From NCBI GenBank assembly GCA_963842305.1, contig CAWJFW010000002.1, forward strand, positions 1-64,000: a stretch of 64,000 nucleotides of DNA, written 5' to 3'. Shown piece by piece: positions 33,521 to 41,718 of this stretch. This stretch comes from JAIBJN01 sp963842305. GTDB taxonomy: Bacteria > Actinomycetota > Thermoleophilia > Gaiellales > Gaiellaceae. Under the pieces are notes generated by a model. That model worked only from the letters and a program-made list of their open reading frames with translations, searched no databases and had not been told where the DNA came from. Each line of letters starts with the position of its first letter. The first letter of the stretch is position 1. Position numbers and translations under genes: made by a program.

Positions 33521-33919
33521 CTACCCGATCTGCCGGTGGACGATCGCCGTGCAGTGGTCCTCGACGTAGTCCAGGCCCGCGGCCTCGGCGATCGCACGGG
33601 CCTCGGCCGAGACGATGCCCAGCTGGAGCCAGAGCGCGCCGGCCCGGGCCTCGACCGCCTGGCGGGCAACGTCCGGGCAGAACTCGGAGCGGCGGAACAC
33701 GTCCACGATGTCGATCGGCTCATCGACCTCGGCCAGGGAGACGACTCGCCGTTGTCCGAGGATCTCGGCGGGTCCGACCGGGCGGACGGGAATCACGTGA
33801 TACCCCTCCCCGAGCAGGTAGCCCATGACGGAGTTGCTCGGGCGCCCGGGCCGCGGCGACGCTCCGACGAGCGCAATCGTCCGGGCATCGGCGAGGATCT
33901 CGACGGGAGTGCGCGCCAC
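33521..33919 (-). CDS. CoA-binding domain protein (YccU-like)
   Basis: 132 aa Rossmann-fold protein of the CoA_binding_2 family: TIALVGASPRPGRPSNSVMG and the ending DHCTAIVHRQI. The family is known mainly from structures with bound CoA and its role is undefined. GTG start at 33919 with TAGCCT 6 nt upstream, so leaderless, and divergent from the nitrilase gene. Confidence 0.85.
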   Translation of the reverse strand: MARTPVEILADARTIALVGASPRPGRPSNSVMGYLLGEGYHVIPVRPVGPAEILGQRRVVSLAEVDEPIDIVDVFRRSEFCPDVARQAVEARAGALWLQLGIVSAEARAIAEAAGLDYVEDHCTAIVHRQIG

Positions 33920-33925
33920 GGTCGA

Positions 33926-33935
33926 AGGCTATCCT
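33926..33935. promoter_or_regulatory. Symmetric divergent -10 boxes (AGGCTATCCT)
   Basis: TATCCT (33930-33935, +) and TAGCCT (33931-33926, -) share the central TA. Start codons lie 7 nt (ATG 33943) and 6 nt (GTG 33919) beyond on either side, so both transcripts would be leaderless. Confidence 0.65.
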
Positions 33936-33942
33936 TCGATCG

Positions 33943-34776
33943 ATGACCGACCGCCTCCGCGTCGCCTGCGCGCAGATCAACTCCTCGCCCTCCAAGTCCG
34001 ACAACATGGAGCGCATGGAGCGCCTGGTCGCGCGGGCGGCCGCGACCGGGGCCGACCTCGTCCTCCTGCCTGAGAAGTGGAACGGCCTCGGGAACCACGA
34101 GATCCTGCTCGATGTCGCCGAGTCGCTCGAGGGCGGCGAGACCGTCGACGCGATGAGCAGCTGGGCGCGGACGCACGGGATCACACTGGTCGGGGGCTCG
34201 ATCGCCGAGCGCCGTGACGGTCGCCAGAAGCTGTCGAACACGTGCGTCGTGTTCGACCCGGAGGGCGAGATCGCGGCCGTCTATCGGAAGATCCACATGT
34301 TCGACGTGGAGGTCGGCGGGGTCGTCTACCGCGAGTCCGACAGCGAAGAGCCGGGTGACCGGCCGGTGAGCTGCGAGGTGGAGGGATGGCGCCTCGGGCT
34401 GAGCGTCTGCTACGACCTCCGCTATCCGGAGCTGTACCGGATCCTGGCGGTCGAGGGCGCCGAATTGGTCACCGTTCCGGCCGCGTTCACCCTCTTCACC
34501 GGCAAGGACCACTGGGAGCTGCTGCTCCGCGCCCGTGCCGTCGAGAACCAGTGCTACGTCGTGGCCGCGAACCAGTGGGGACTCGTCGAGGGCAAGGCCT
34601 CCTACGGCCGCAGCTCGATCGTCGACCCGTGGGGAGTGGTGCTCGCGCAGGCGCCTGATGAGGACGCCGTCATCACAGCCGAGCTCGACCGCGCGCACAT
34701 GGATCGGATCCGCATCAGCCTGCCATCGCTCGCGAACCGCCAGCCCGCCGCCTACACGTGGCCGGCGGAGGTCTAG
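33943..34776 (+). CDS. Carbon-nitrogen hydrolase (nitrilase superfamily)
   Basis: 277 aa with the Glu-Lys-Cys triad: E44 (LLPEKWN), K116 (YRKIHMFDVEV) and C156 (LSVCYDLRYPE). The motifs RKIHMFDV and CYDLRYPELYR are typical of the Nit1/Nit2 branch, so hydrolysis of deaminated glutathione or an omega-amide is plausible but not shown. Overlaps the next HAD gene by 19 nt. Confidence 0.9.
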   Translation: MTDRLRVACAQINSSPSKSDNMERMERLVARAAATGADLVLLPEKWNGLGNHEILLDVAESLEGGETVDAMSSWARTHGITLVGGSIAERRDGRQKLSNTCVVFDPEGEIAAVYRKIHMFDVEVGGVVYRESDSEEPGDRPVSCEVEGWRLGLSVCYDLRYPELYRILAVEGAELVTVPAAFTLFTGKDHWELLLRARAVENQCYVVAANQWGLVEGKASYGRSSIVDPWGVVLAQAPDEDAVITAELDRAHMDRIRISLPSLANRQPAAYTWPAEV

Positions 34777-35468
34777 GGCCGGCGCGCGCCGTCGAAGCGG
34801 TCCTCTTCGACGTCGACTTCACGCTCGCCAAGCCGGGACCCCTCCTCGGGCCCGAGGGCTATCGGACGGCGGGAGCCCGCCACGGGCTCACACTCCTTCC
34901 CGAGCGCTATCCCGATGCCCGGGCGGCTGCAGTCGAAGACCTCGAGCACCATCCGGAGCTCGAGCACGACGAGGAGATCTGGATCCGCTTCACGGAGGCG
35001 ATCGTGCGTGGGATGGGGGGTGAGGGCGCCCGGGTCCGCGAGGTCGCCGAGGCGATCACCGCGGGGTGGCTCCATTCGGCCAACTTCGAGCTGTACGACG
35101 ACGTGCTCCCGGTGCTGGCCGAGCTGCGCGAGTCGGGGCTCAGGATCGGCCTCGTGTCCAACACGAGCCGCGATCTGACCACCTTCGTCGGCCACTTTGC
35201 CCTGGACGTCGACGCCTGGATCTCATCGGGCGTGCACGGCAAGGTGAAGCCGAGCCCGACGATCTTCCTGGCCGCGCTCGAGCTGCTCGGAGTCGATGCA
35301 GACGCGGCCGTTATGGTGGGCGACTCGCTGCTCGACGACATCGAGGGGGCCCGGGCGCTCGGCATGAGGGCCTATCTCATCGACCGCGAAGGACGCTTTC
35401 CGGAAAGAGACGACGCCCTTCCGACTCTGCTGGCCCTGCCGGCTCTGCTCGCCTCGGCCGAGAACTAG
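34758..35468 (+). CDS. HAD-superfamily hydrolase
   Basis: 236 aa. Motif I is VLFDVDFTLAKPG (nucleophile Asp18, acid Asp20; the usual DxDGT Gly is Phe here). Motif II is VSNTS, motif III the Lys of GKVKPSPTIF, motif IV MVGDSLLDDIEGA. GTG 34758 lies inside the nitrilase end; no closer start precedes motif I. Its stop is part of a CTAG shared with the convergent gene. Confidence 0.85.
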   Translation: MAGGGLGPARAVEAVLFDVDFTLAKPGPLLGPEGYRTAGARHGLTLLPERYPDARAAAVEDLEHHPELEHDEEIWIRFTEAIVRGMGGEGARVREVAEAITAGWLHSANFELYDDVLPVLAELRESGLRIGLVSNTSRDLTTFVGHFALDVDAWISSGVHGKVKPSPTIFLAALELLGVDADAAVMVGDSLLDDIEGARALGMRAYLIDREGRFPERDDALPTLLALPALLASAEN

Positions 35469-35962
35469 AGGCAGGGCGAGCGACCGCGTTCGAGGAGGCC
35501 GAAGCCCCAGACCTCGTCCTGGTAGACGTAGTAGGCGCTCGTCGCACCGGGGGCATTGTCCACGAGCGCGAGATAGTCGCCGCAGTCGATCTCGGCGAGC
35601 TCTCCGTACGTGGCGCCGATGTCGCCCGCGGGCGCCCCGAGTTCGAGCCCCTCCGGGGTCGACCAACCGTCCGGTTGCCAGACGGTGAAGGCGTGCACGA
35701 CCCGTCCGCCCTCGAAGACGACGCCCATCCCCTCCGGACGGAACGGCTCCTCGTTGACGTACCAGGTCTGCTCCTCGCAGTCCCGGCAGACCCCGTGACG
35801 CTCGCCCCAGGCCTCGAGCACCGCCGAGCGGGTCAATCCGAGCTCGACGCCGGCAAGCGAGACGCCCGGCATGAACGTCCCTCCGGTCGGCGGCTCGGCG
35901 GCCGCGGGAACGACGAGGGCCAGGGCCGCTAACGCGACCGTGCAAGCAATGCGGGAGCCCAC
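35465..35962 (-). CDS. Secreted hypothetical protein
   Basis: 165 aa with a signal peptide (GSRIACTVALAALALVVPAAA). The mature part has ELGLTRSAVLEAWGERHGVC and cysteines C59, C62 (CRDC), one mid-protein and one in the C-terminal PCL, suggesting disulfides. No domain recognised. GTG start overlaps the 3' end of the acyl-CoA dehydrogenase gene by 34 nt in the same direction. Confidence 0.7.
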   Translation of the reverse strand: MGSRIACTVALAALALVVPAAAEPPTGGTFMPGVSLAGVELGLTRSAVLEAWGERHGVCRDCEEQTWYVNEEPFRPEGMGVVFEGGRVVHAFTVWQPDGWSTPEGLELGAPAGDIGATYGELAEIDCGDYLALVDNAPGATSAYYVYQDEVWGFGLLERGRSPCL

Positions 35963-37146
35963 GATGCGATGGGGGAGACGTCGCCGTTAGGCCCGTTCAG
36001 GTTGCGCCAGCCGAGCGCGTGCTCGGCCTGCATCATCTTGTGAATCTGGGTCGTGCCCTCGTAGATGATGGGCGCGCGGGCGTTGCGAAAGTACCGCTCG
36101 ATCCCGTACTCGGCGGAGTAGCCGTAGGCGCCGTGCACCTGGATGGCGTTGTGCGCCGCCTTGAAAGCGGACTCGGTTGCGTGCCACTTGGCGAGGCTCG
36201 TCTCGCGCGTGTTGCGGACGCCCTTGTCCTTGAGCCAGGCCGCCTGCATGACGAGGAGCTTCGAGGTCTCGTAGTCGAGCACCATCTGGGCGATCAGATC
36301 CTGCACGAACTGGTTCTTGCCGATCGGCTGGCCGAACGTCTCGCGCTCGCGCGCGTACTCGACGGAGCGCTCGAGGCATGCGCGGATGACGCCGAGGGCA
36401 CCCGCCGCGACCGTGAACCGCCCCTGGTCGAGGCTGTACATGGCGATCTCGAAGCCCTGGCCCTCCTCGCCGACGAGGTTCTCGGCCGGTACCTCGACGT
36501 TCTCGAAGAACAGCTCGCCGGTCGATCCCGCCCAGATTCCCAGCTTGTGCTCGGTGTCCTGCGCGGTGACGCCCGGCCACCCGCGCTCGAGGATGAAGGC
36601 CGAGATCCCCTTGTGCTTCGCCGAGGGATCCGTCTTCGCGAACACGAGCGCGTGCTCTGCGACGGACGCGTACGAGATCCAGTTCTTCTGCCCGTTCAGG
36701 ATGTAGTTGTCACCGTCGCGCCTCGCGTTGGTCAGCATGGATGCGACATCCGAGCCGGCGGCCGGCTCGGTCAGCCCGAAGCACGCGAGCTTCTCCCCGC
36801 GCGCCTGCGGAGCGAGATAGCGCCGCTTCTGCTCTTCGCTCCCGTAGCGGAGGAGGCTCAGCGAGTTGAGCCCGACGTGGACTGAGATGAGCGTCCGGAA
36901 GGCGGCCTCGCCACGCTCGATCTCCTCGCACGAGAGGGCCTCCGAGACGAAGTCCAGGCCGGCGCCGCCGTACTCCTCGGGAATGACGATCCCCAGCAGC
37001 CCGAGCTCGGCCATGCCTTCGATCACGGACATGTCCAGGTGGTGGTTGATGTCGTTCTCGATCGCGTTCGGGAGCACGCGTTCGTCCACGAACTGGCGGA
37101 CGGTCGCCTGCACTTCACGCTGCTCGGGCGTGAGCTCGAAATCCAC
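35929..37146 (-). CDS. Acyl-CoA dehydrogenase
   Basis: A flavoprotein of 405 aa catalysing alpha,beta-dehydrogenation of acyl-CoA. FGLTEPAAGSDVASM is the FAD-proximal motif, QRFTVAAGALG-type DQGRFTVAAGALGVIRACLE the helical core, and YEGTTQIHKM near the C-terminus carries the catalytic Glu of the short/medium-chain branch. GTG start with TAGACT 6 nt upstream. No other beta-oxidation gene is adjacent. Confidence 0.93.
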   Translation of the reverse strand: MDFELTPEQREVQATVRQFVDERVLPNAIENDINHHLDMSVIEGMAELGLLGIVIPEEYGGAGLDFVSEALSCEEIERGEAAFRTLISVHVGLNSLSLLRYGSEEQKRRYLAPQARGEKLACFGLTEPAAGSDVASMLTNARRDGDNYILNGQKNWISYASVAEHALVFAKTDPSAKHKGISAFILERGWPGVTAQDTEHKLGIWAGSTGELFFENVEVPAENLVGEEGQGFEIAMYSLDQGRFTVAAGALGVIRACLERSVEYARERETFGQPIGKNQFVQDLIAQMVLDYETSKLLVMQAAWLKDKGVRNTRETSLAKWHATESAFKAAHNAIQVHGAYGYSAEYGIERYFRNARAPIIYEGTTQIHKMMQAEHALGWRNLNGPNGDVSPIASWAPALLARSR

Positions 37147-37152
37147 GGCACA

Positions 37153-37158
37153 AGTCTA
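37153..37158 (-). promoter_or_regulatory. -10 box of a leaderless acyl-CoA dehydrogenase transcript
   Basis: TAGACT on the minus strand, 6 nt before GTG 37146. Confidence 0.6.
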
Positions 37159-37218
37159 CGTGCGGGCAGGGCTGAATCGAGCTTGCAACCGAGCCGCGAA
37201 GGTGGTTTTCTGGCTGCT

Positions 37219-37956
37219 GTGAGGAAAGGGTTCCTCGCCCTGCTCGTGGCTCTGGCCGCCGCCGCTGCCCTTCCGGCGCACGCCTCCGCGGCCCTAACCG
37301 CGACCGACCTTCGGATCGGCCCACATCCGGCGTTCGTCAGGGTCGTCGTCGACTTTACGGGCGGCAGGCTCAAGAGCAATCAAACGCTCGCCCTGGATCC
37401 CAATCCATTTGGTGGTCGCTCGGCGATCGAGGTGAGCAAGCCCGGAATCGACACCGACGCAGCGCCCGAGTCTGGGTTCGGCGTCGAGGCGCGCATCGAC
37501 CAATACGCCGGCCGGATCGTCCTGCGGCTGCACTCGGAGCGTCGTCACTTCAAGTATCTCGAGTACGAGGAGCTTTCGTCTCCAACCCGTCTCGTCGTTC
37601 TGCTCTGGAAGGCGAAGCCGCCGAGCGCCGACGCGGAGTTCCCGACTGCGCCCCAGCGAGCACCGCTGCGAGGCTGCCTCAGGATCGAGACGTTCTCGGT
37701 CGATCGCGGGAGCGCAACCGCAGAGGGCAGCGAGCGCCGCCTCTTCGAGCATTCGTTCGTGCTCACGCTTCGCAACCGGCGAGGCGAGCACGTGCGCAGG
37801 GTTCCGGTGACCGCCTCCGGAAGACACTGGGACGAGACGTTCTCCTACACGGTTGGCGCGCGCCAGCCGGGCACGCTCGAGGCGGTCAGCTTTTCGGCCA
37901 AGGACGGCGCCGTGGACTGCATCGCCCAGGTACGCGTGACCCTGAAGCCCGCCTAG
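37219..37956 (+). CDS. Secreted protein with AMIN-like and Gmad2-like domains
   Basis: 245 aa from GTG 37219. Signal peptide RKGFLALLVALAAAAALPAHA. Residues 25-140 (IGPHPAFVRVVVDFTGG... YAGRIVLRLHSE) resemble an AMIN-like beta domain. The rest (LRIETFSVDRG ... FEHSFVLTLRNRRGE ... LEAVSFSAKDG) resembles the immunoglobulin-like Gmad2 domain of spore-germination/envelope proteins. Both calls are by pattern memory. TTTTCT 7 nt upstream may act as a weak -10. Confidence 0.65.
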   Translation: MRKGFLALLVALAAAAALPAHASAALTATDLRIGPHPAFVRVVVDFTGGRLKSNQTLALDPNPFGGRSAIEVSKPGIDTDAAPESGFGVEARIDQYAGRIVLRLHSERRHFKYLEYEELSSPTRLVVLLWKAKPPSADAEFPTAPQRAPLRGCLRIETFSVDRGSATAEGSERRLFEHSFVLTLRNRRGEHVRRVPVTASGRHWDETFSYTVGARQPGTLEAVSFSAKDGAVDCIAQVRVTLKPA

Positions 37957-37982
37957 GCGCGAGCCCTCCACCGACCCGTTGC

Positions 37983-37988
37983 TAGACT
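37983..37988 (+). promoter_or_regulatory. -10 box upstream of the VanW-family gene
   Basis: TAGACT, 8 nt before TTG 37997; it overlaps the alternative upstream TTG 37979, which argues for the downstream start. Confidence 0.5.
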
Positions 37989-37996
37989 CGGACGCC

Positions 37997-39865
37997 TTGC
38001 GCGCGGAGGCTGGTGCCCGGCCTGTCCGGAGGGAGCGTCCTGCCCGCACTCGCGGCGGGCGCGTGCGCCTGGTCCGTGCCGGACGGATTGCCCTGGGCGC
38101 GCTGGCCGTGCTCGTCGTGCTCGCCGTCGCGGTCGGAATCGCCTTCGGCGGCTCGCCCACCCACGTGGCCGCGGGGGTCTCTGTCAGCGGCGTCGGCGTC
38201 GGCGGCCTGACCGCGGAGGAGGCTCAGACGAAGCTCGAGGCCGTCGCCGCGCGCTACGCGTCGCGGCCGGTCGTCTTCACCGCCGCCGAGCAGCGGTACA
38301 GGATCAAGCCTGCGGCGCTCGAGGTCGAGGGCAACTGGGCGGGAGCCGCTGAGGAGGCAGTCGAACGCGGCGACGCGCCCTTCCCGGTCCGGGGTCTCCA
38401 GCGAGTGTGGCTGAAGCTCTTCGGCGCCGAGGTGGAGCCGACGGCTGACGTCGCCGACGCAGCGCTGAACGAGAGGCTCGCGCGGATCGCGGCCGACGTG
38501 AACCAGCCGGCTGTCGAGGCTTCGCTCGCCCTGAACGGCTTCGAGCCCGAGATCCGTCCGGCTCAGGCTGGGCGTGCGCTGGACCGGGACGCCGCCGCCG
38601 GCGTCATGGTCGCGGCCCTGGCCGGCCTCGAGCGAGAGGAGACGCCGCTTCCGGTCACCGTCGACTCGCCCGAGGTCACGAGCGCCACCCTGGCGCCCGT
38701 CGCCCGGCAGCTTCGCACCGTTCTCTCGGCGCCCGTGCAGCTCATCCACGAGGGCGCCGTCTTCACCATCGAGCCGAGCGACATGCTTCAACTACTGCAA
38801 CTTCCGTCCGACGGGGCGTCGAGCCTCCGCATCAGGCAAGAGGTCGCGGCCCGCCACTTCGAGAACCTGGCCCGCGGCCTCGCCCGTGCCCCGCGCAACG
38901 CCGACTTCGCCGTCAGGGGGAACGGGCAGGCGCGGGTGGTGCCCTCCCGGCCCGGCCGCGAGCTGAACGTGGCCGCGACGTCGGCGGCGCTGCTCCGGGC
39001 CGCCTCTCGCCCGACCGACCGCACAGCGACGGTGGTCGTCGCCGAGTTCGAGCCGAGAATGACGACCGCGGACGCGAGGGCCCTTCGGGTGGAGCGACAG
39101 CTCGGGTCCTACTCGACGCTCTACGCCGGGACCGCGGACCGCATCAACAACCTCCAGCTTGCGATCGAGATCCTCGACGGCGCCCGCATCGCTCCGGGCG
39201 CCACGTGGTCGTTCAACGAGTTCGTCGGCCCGCGCACAGAGGAGCGCGGCTTCCGCGTCGCTCCCGTGATCATGGACGGAAAGTACGACGAAGGGGTCGG
39301 CGGCGGCGTCTCGCAGGTGGCGACGACCGTCTTCAACGCCGCCTGGGAGGCGGGGATCAAGCTTGCGGAGCGCCACGCGCACGCGCTCTACATCAGCCGC
39401 TATCCCGACGGTCGCGACGCCACGGTGAACTACCCGGACGTCGACCTGAAGCTCGTGAACGACACGCCGCGCTGGATCGTGATCGAGGGGTCCTACGACG
39501 AGAGCGGCATCCTCGTGCGCCTCCTCGGCGCCGGCCCCGAGCGGAGAGTCGAGAGCATCCCCGGCGAGCTCAAGGTGACCGGACCGCCGAAGACCGAGCG
39601 GAAGCCGGACCCGAGCCTCTACGTTGGCGACCAATTCGTCGAGTTCGCGGGAGAGCCCTCGCGGGAGATCACGGTCGAGCGCATCATCTACCAGGACGGC
39701 AAGGTGCTTCGCCACGAGACCTGGTACACGCACTACCTGTACGAGGCCAAGATCCTTCGTGTGGGGACGAAGCCGCGACCCGAGCCCGTCACGCCTCCTC
39801 AGAAGGACGAGCAGCCGAAGGACGAGGAGCCGACGACGACCACCGGTCCCGGCGGCGGGCGCTAG
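37997..39865 (+). CDS. VanW-family envelope protein with PG_binding_4 and G5 domains
   Basis: 622 aa from TTG 37997. A basic N-terminus and one transmembrane anchor (IALGALAVLVVLAVAVGIAF), two PG_binding_4-type repeats (about 55-330), a VanW domain (LYAGTADRINNLQLAIEILD, ATWSFNEFVGPRTEERGF, GGGVSQVATTVFNAAWEAG), a G5-like domain (REITVERIIYQDGKVLRHET) and a Pro/Thr tail. This plan is common in actinobacterial and clostridial wall proteins of unknown role. Its stop overlaps the convergent thioesterase gene at CTAG. Confidence 0.87.
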   Translation: MRAEAGARPVRRERPARTRGGRVRLVRAGRIALGALAVLVVLAVAVGIAFGGSPTHVAAGVSVSGVGVGGLTAEEAQTKLEAVAARYASRPVVFTAAEQRYRIKPAALEVEGNWAGAAEEAVERGDAPFPVRGLQRVWLKLFGAEVEPTADVADAALNERLARIAADVNQPAVEASLALNGFEPEIRPAQAGRALDRDAAAGVMVAALAGLEREETPLPVTVDSPEVTSATLAPVARQLRTVLSAPVQLIHEGAVFTIEPSDMLQLLQLPSDGASSLRIRQEVAARHFENLARGLARAPRNADFAVRGNGQARVVPSRPGRELNVAATSAALLRAASRPTDRTATVVVAEFEPRMTTADARALRVERQLGSYSTLYAGTADRINNLQLAIEILDGARIAPGATWSFNEFVGPRTEERGFRVAPVIMDGKYDEGVGGGVSQVATTVFNAAWEAGIKLAERHAHALYISRYPDGRDATVNYPDVDLKLVNDTPRWIVIEGSYDESGILVRLLGAGPERRVESIPGELKVTGPPKTERKPDPSLYVGDQFVEFAGEPSREITVERIIYQDGKVLRHETWYTHYLYEAKILRVGTKPRPEPVTPPQKDEQPKDEEPTTTTGPGGGR

Positions 39866-40299
39866 CCGGGCTCGGAGACCGGCGACTCCGAGCTCGCGAT
39901 CGCGTCGGCGAGCCAGGCGGGAATGCGCGTCGGCCGCTGCGTCTCGGCGTTGATGCAGGCGTGCCCGGTCCACCCGTCGGCCACGATCCCGGGTGGATCG
40001 CTCGTCCTCTCGATCACGTACTCGAACCGAAAGCGCGCTCCGCGCACATCGGTCGCGCGGACGTGAATCCGCAGCTCGTCGTCGAACTGGGTCCCGTTCA
40101 GATAACGGACGCAGGCCTCGGTCGTCGTGGCGTCGATCCCCTGCTCGACGAGCCCCTTGTAGCCGCCCGGGAACTGCCCGAGGTACGCGATTCGGCCGAT
40201 CTCGAACCACACCAGGTAGACAGCGTTGTGGACGACCGCCTGGGCATCGGTCTCGCTGAAGCGCACGGTGAGGTCGGTTGAGAAGCGGAATCCGTCCAT
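39862..40299 (-). CDS. Acyl-CoA thioesterase (hotdog fold, 4HBT family)
   Basis: 145 aa. FSETDAQAVVHNAVYLVWFE is the 4HBT/YbgC signature, with the catalytic Asp in the ETDAQ segment. ATG 40299 gives the complete fold; a longer upstream frame runs antisense to the lipoprotein gene and is not credible. Substrate unknown. No clear promoter. Confidence 0.88.
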   Translation of the reverse strand: MDGFRFSTDLTVRFSETDAQAVVHNAVYLVWFEIGRIAYLGQFPGGYKGLVEQGIDATTTEACVRYLNGTQFDDELRIHVRATDVRGARFRFEYVIERTSDPPGIVADGWTGHACINAETQRPTRIPAWLADAIASSESPVSEPG

Positions 40300-40362
40300 C
40301 GACGGGGGAACTTTCGCAGTGCGACTCCTGTCCAAGCAACCACGAACCCGAAGGAGGACAGG

Positions 40363-41256
40363 ATGCGGAAGGTGATCATCATCGCGCTCGTTGCGGCACT
40401 TGCTCTCGTTGCGGCGGCGTGTTCGTCGGGCGGCGACGATGACGAGGCCGCGCCTCCGGCCGCGGAGGACGTATCTGCGGGCGGGGGGGCCGAGCTGGAA
40501 GGAGCGGACGACGCGGTGGCTGTCTCCCAGCCGGCCCGGGCCGGCGGCTCGCTGCCCTCCGTCGGGCCCAGCATCGTTCAGACGGCGTCGCTCGCGCTCA
40601 CCGTCCCCCGTGGCGAGTTTGACGCCACCATCCAGCAGGCCCGCTCGATCGCGGCGGGCTTCGGCGGTTTCGTGGTCAGCTCGACCGCGTCGCAGGGAGA
40701 CGAGCAGCGTCTCGTGCGGGGCTCGCTCGTCGTCCGCGTCCCCGAGCGCGTCTACGCGCGCGCGATGGACCAGCTCTCGGGACTCGGGACCGTCCAGGCG
40801 CGGGAGGAAACCGGCCAGGACGTCTCCCAGGAGCTCGTCGACCTCGAAGCGCGCATCCGCCATCTCGAGGCGGTCGAGGCTCGTCTGCTCAACTTCCTCG
40901 ACCAGGCCGAGACCGTCAATTCGGCGCTGAGCGTGCAGTCCGAGCTCAACCGGGTTCAGCTCGAGCTCGAGCAGGCGCGCGGCCGTCTGGACTACCTCGA
41001 CGACCAGGTCGCCTACGCAACCATCTCGCTCGAGGTCAGCGAGCGTGGGGCCGAGGCAGCCGAGGGAGGCGGCGGTGGGCCCTGGGGCATCGTCGATGCC
41101 TGGCGCGCGGCGGGAACCGGGTTCGTCACCGTGGTCGGCTGGATCTTCGTTGTCTTCGCGACGATCGCGCCAATCCTCTTCCTTCTCGCTCTCGCGTTTG
41201 TCGCCGCCCGGCTGGCAGGCTTGCGGCTGCCGGGTCTCAGGCGGCCCCCGGCGTAG
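40363..41256 (+). CDS. DUF4349 lipoprotein
   Basis: 297 aa. Lipobox LVAAAC with acylated Cys20; then an acidic Ser/Gly linker; the DUF4349 domain with a central coiled coil (ELVDLEARIRHLEAVEARLL ... RLDYLDDQVAYATISLEV); and a C-terminal transmembrane helix (TGFVTVVGWIFVVFATIAPI) with a basic end. Anchored at both ends, it is likely an envelope sensor or scaffold. AAGGAGG precedes the ATG. Confidence 0.87.
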   Translation: MRKVIIIALVAALALVAAACSSGGDDDEAAPPAAEDVSAGGGAELEGADDAVAVSQPARAGGSLPSVGPSIVQTASLALTVPRGEFDATIQQARSIAAGFGGFVVSSTASQGDEQRLVRGSLVVRVPERVYARAMDQLSGLGTVQAREETGQDVSQELVDLEARIRHLEAVEARLLNFLDQAETVNSALSVQSELNRVQLELEQARGRLDYLDDQVAYATISLEVSERGAEAAEGGGGGPWGIVDAWRAAGTGFVTVVGWIFVVFATIAPILFLLALAFVAARLAGLRLPGLRRPPA

Positions 41257-41268
41257 AGTGCGCGCACT
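41257..41268. repeat. 12-bp perfect palindrome after the DUF4349 gene
   Basis: AGTGCGCGCACT immediately after the stop codon. Too short for a stable terminator; a possible protein site. TATCGT about 20 nt downstream may be the -10 for the next gene. Confidence 0.3.
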
Positions 41269-41322
41269 GTCCGGCGGCCCGCCCGGGTATCGTCCCGGCG
41301 ACGAACCGACTGGGAGGGCCGC

Positions 41323-41718
41323 ATGGCCAAGAAGAAGAAGGCGAAGGAAACGGACGCCGGGACGCTGGGCCGACTGTCGAAGGCCGGCGAGGACGTTTTT
41401 ACACGCTTGGTCGACGAGCTCGCGAAGAACGAGCGGGTGACGGATGCGCTCGGCAAGGCGTTGTCGGCGAAAGGGAAGGTGGACGAGGGCGCGAAGCGCG
41501 CGCTCGGCCAGGTCGGCGTGGCCGCCGCCGATGAGCTGAAGGACCTCCGCACCCACATCGAGCGGCTCGAGAAGCGTCTGGCCAAGCTCGAGGCGGACGC
41601 CAAGCCGAAGCCCAGAAGAACCTCAAAGCCGAAGACGTCGACGACGAGCAGGGCGACGCCTCCCTCGGCGCCCAAACCGCCGGCTTCCGGCGACGGGACC
41701 CCGGCCGACGCCGCCTAG
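41323..41718 (+). CDS. Lys/Ala-rich small protein with amphipathic helices, unknown function
   Basis: 131 aa. Basic start (AKKKKAKETDAG), amphipathic helices (GEDVFTRLVDELAKNERVTD), a coiled coil (ADELKDLRTHIERLEKRLAK) and a basic Pro/Thr/Ser tail. It resembles phasin-like or histone-like small actinobacterial proteins but matches none that I can name. GGGAGG precedes the ATG. Converges with the lipid kinase gene, sharing CTAG. Confidence 0.65.
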   Translation: MAKKKKAKETDAGTLGRLSKAGEDVFTRLVDELAKNERVTDALGKALSAKGKVDEGAKRALGQVGVAAADELKDLRTHIERLEKRLAKLEADAKPKPRRTSKPKTSTTSRATPPSAPKPPASGDGTPADAA

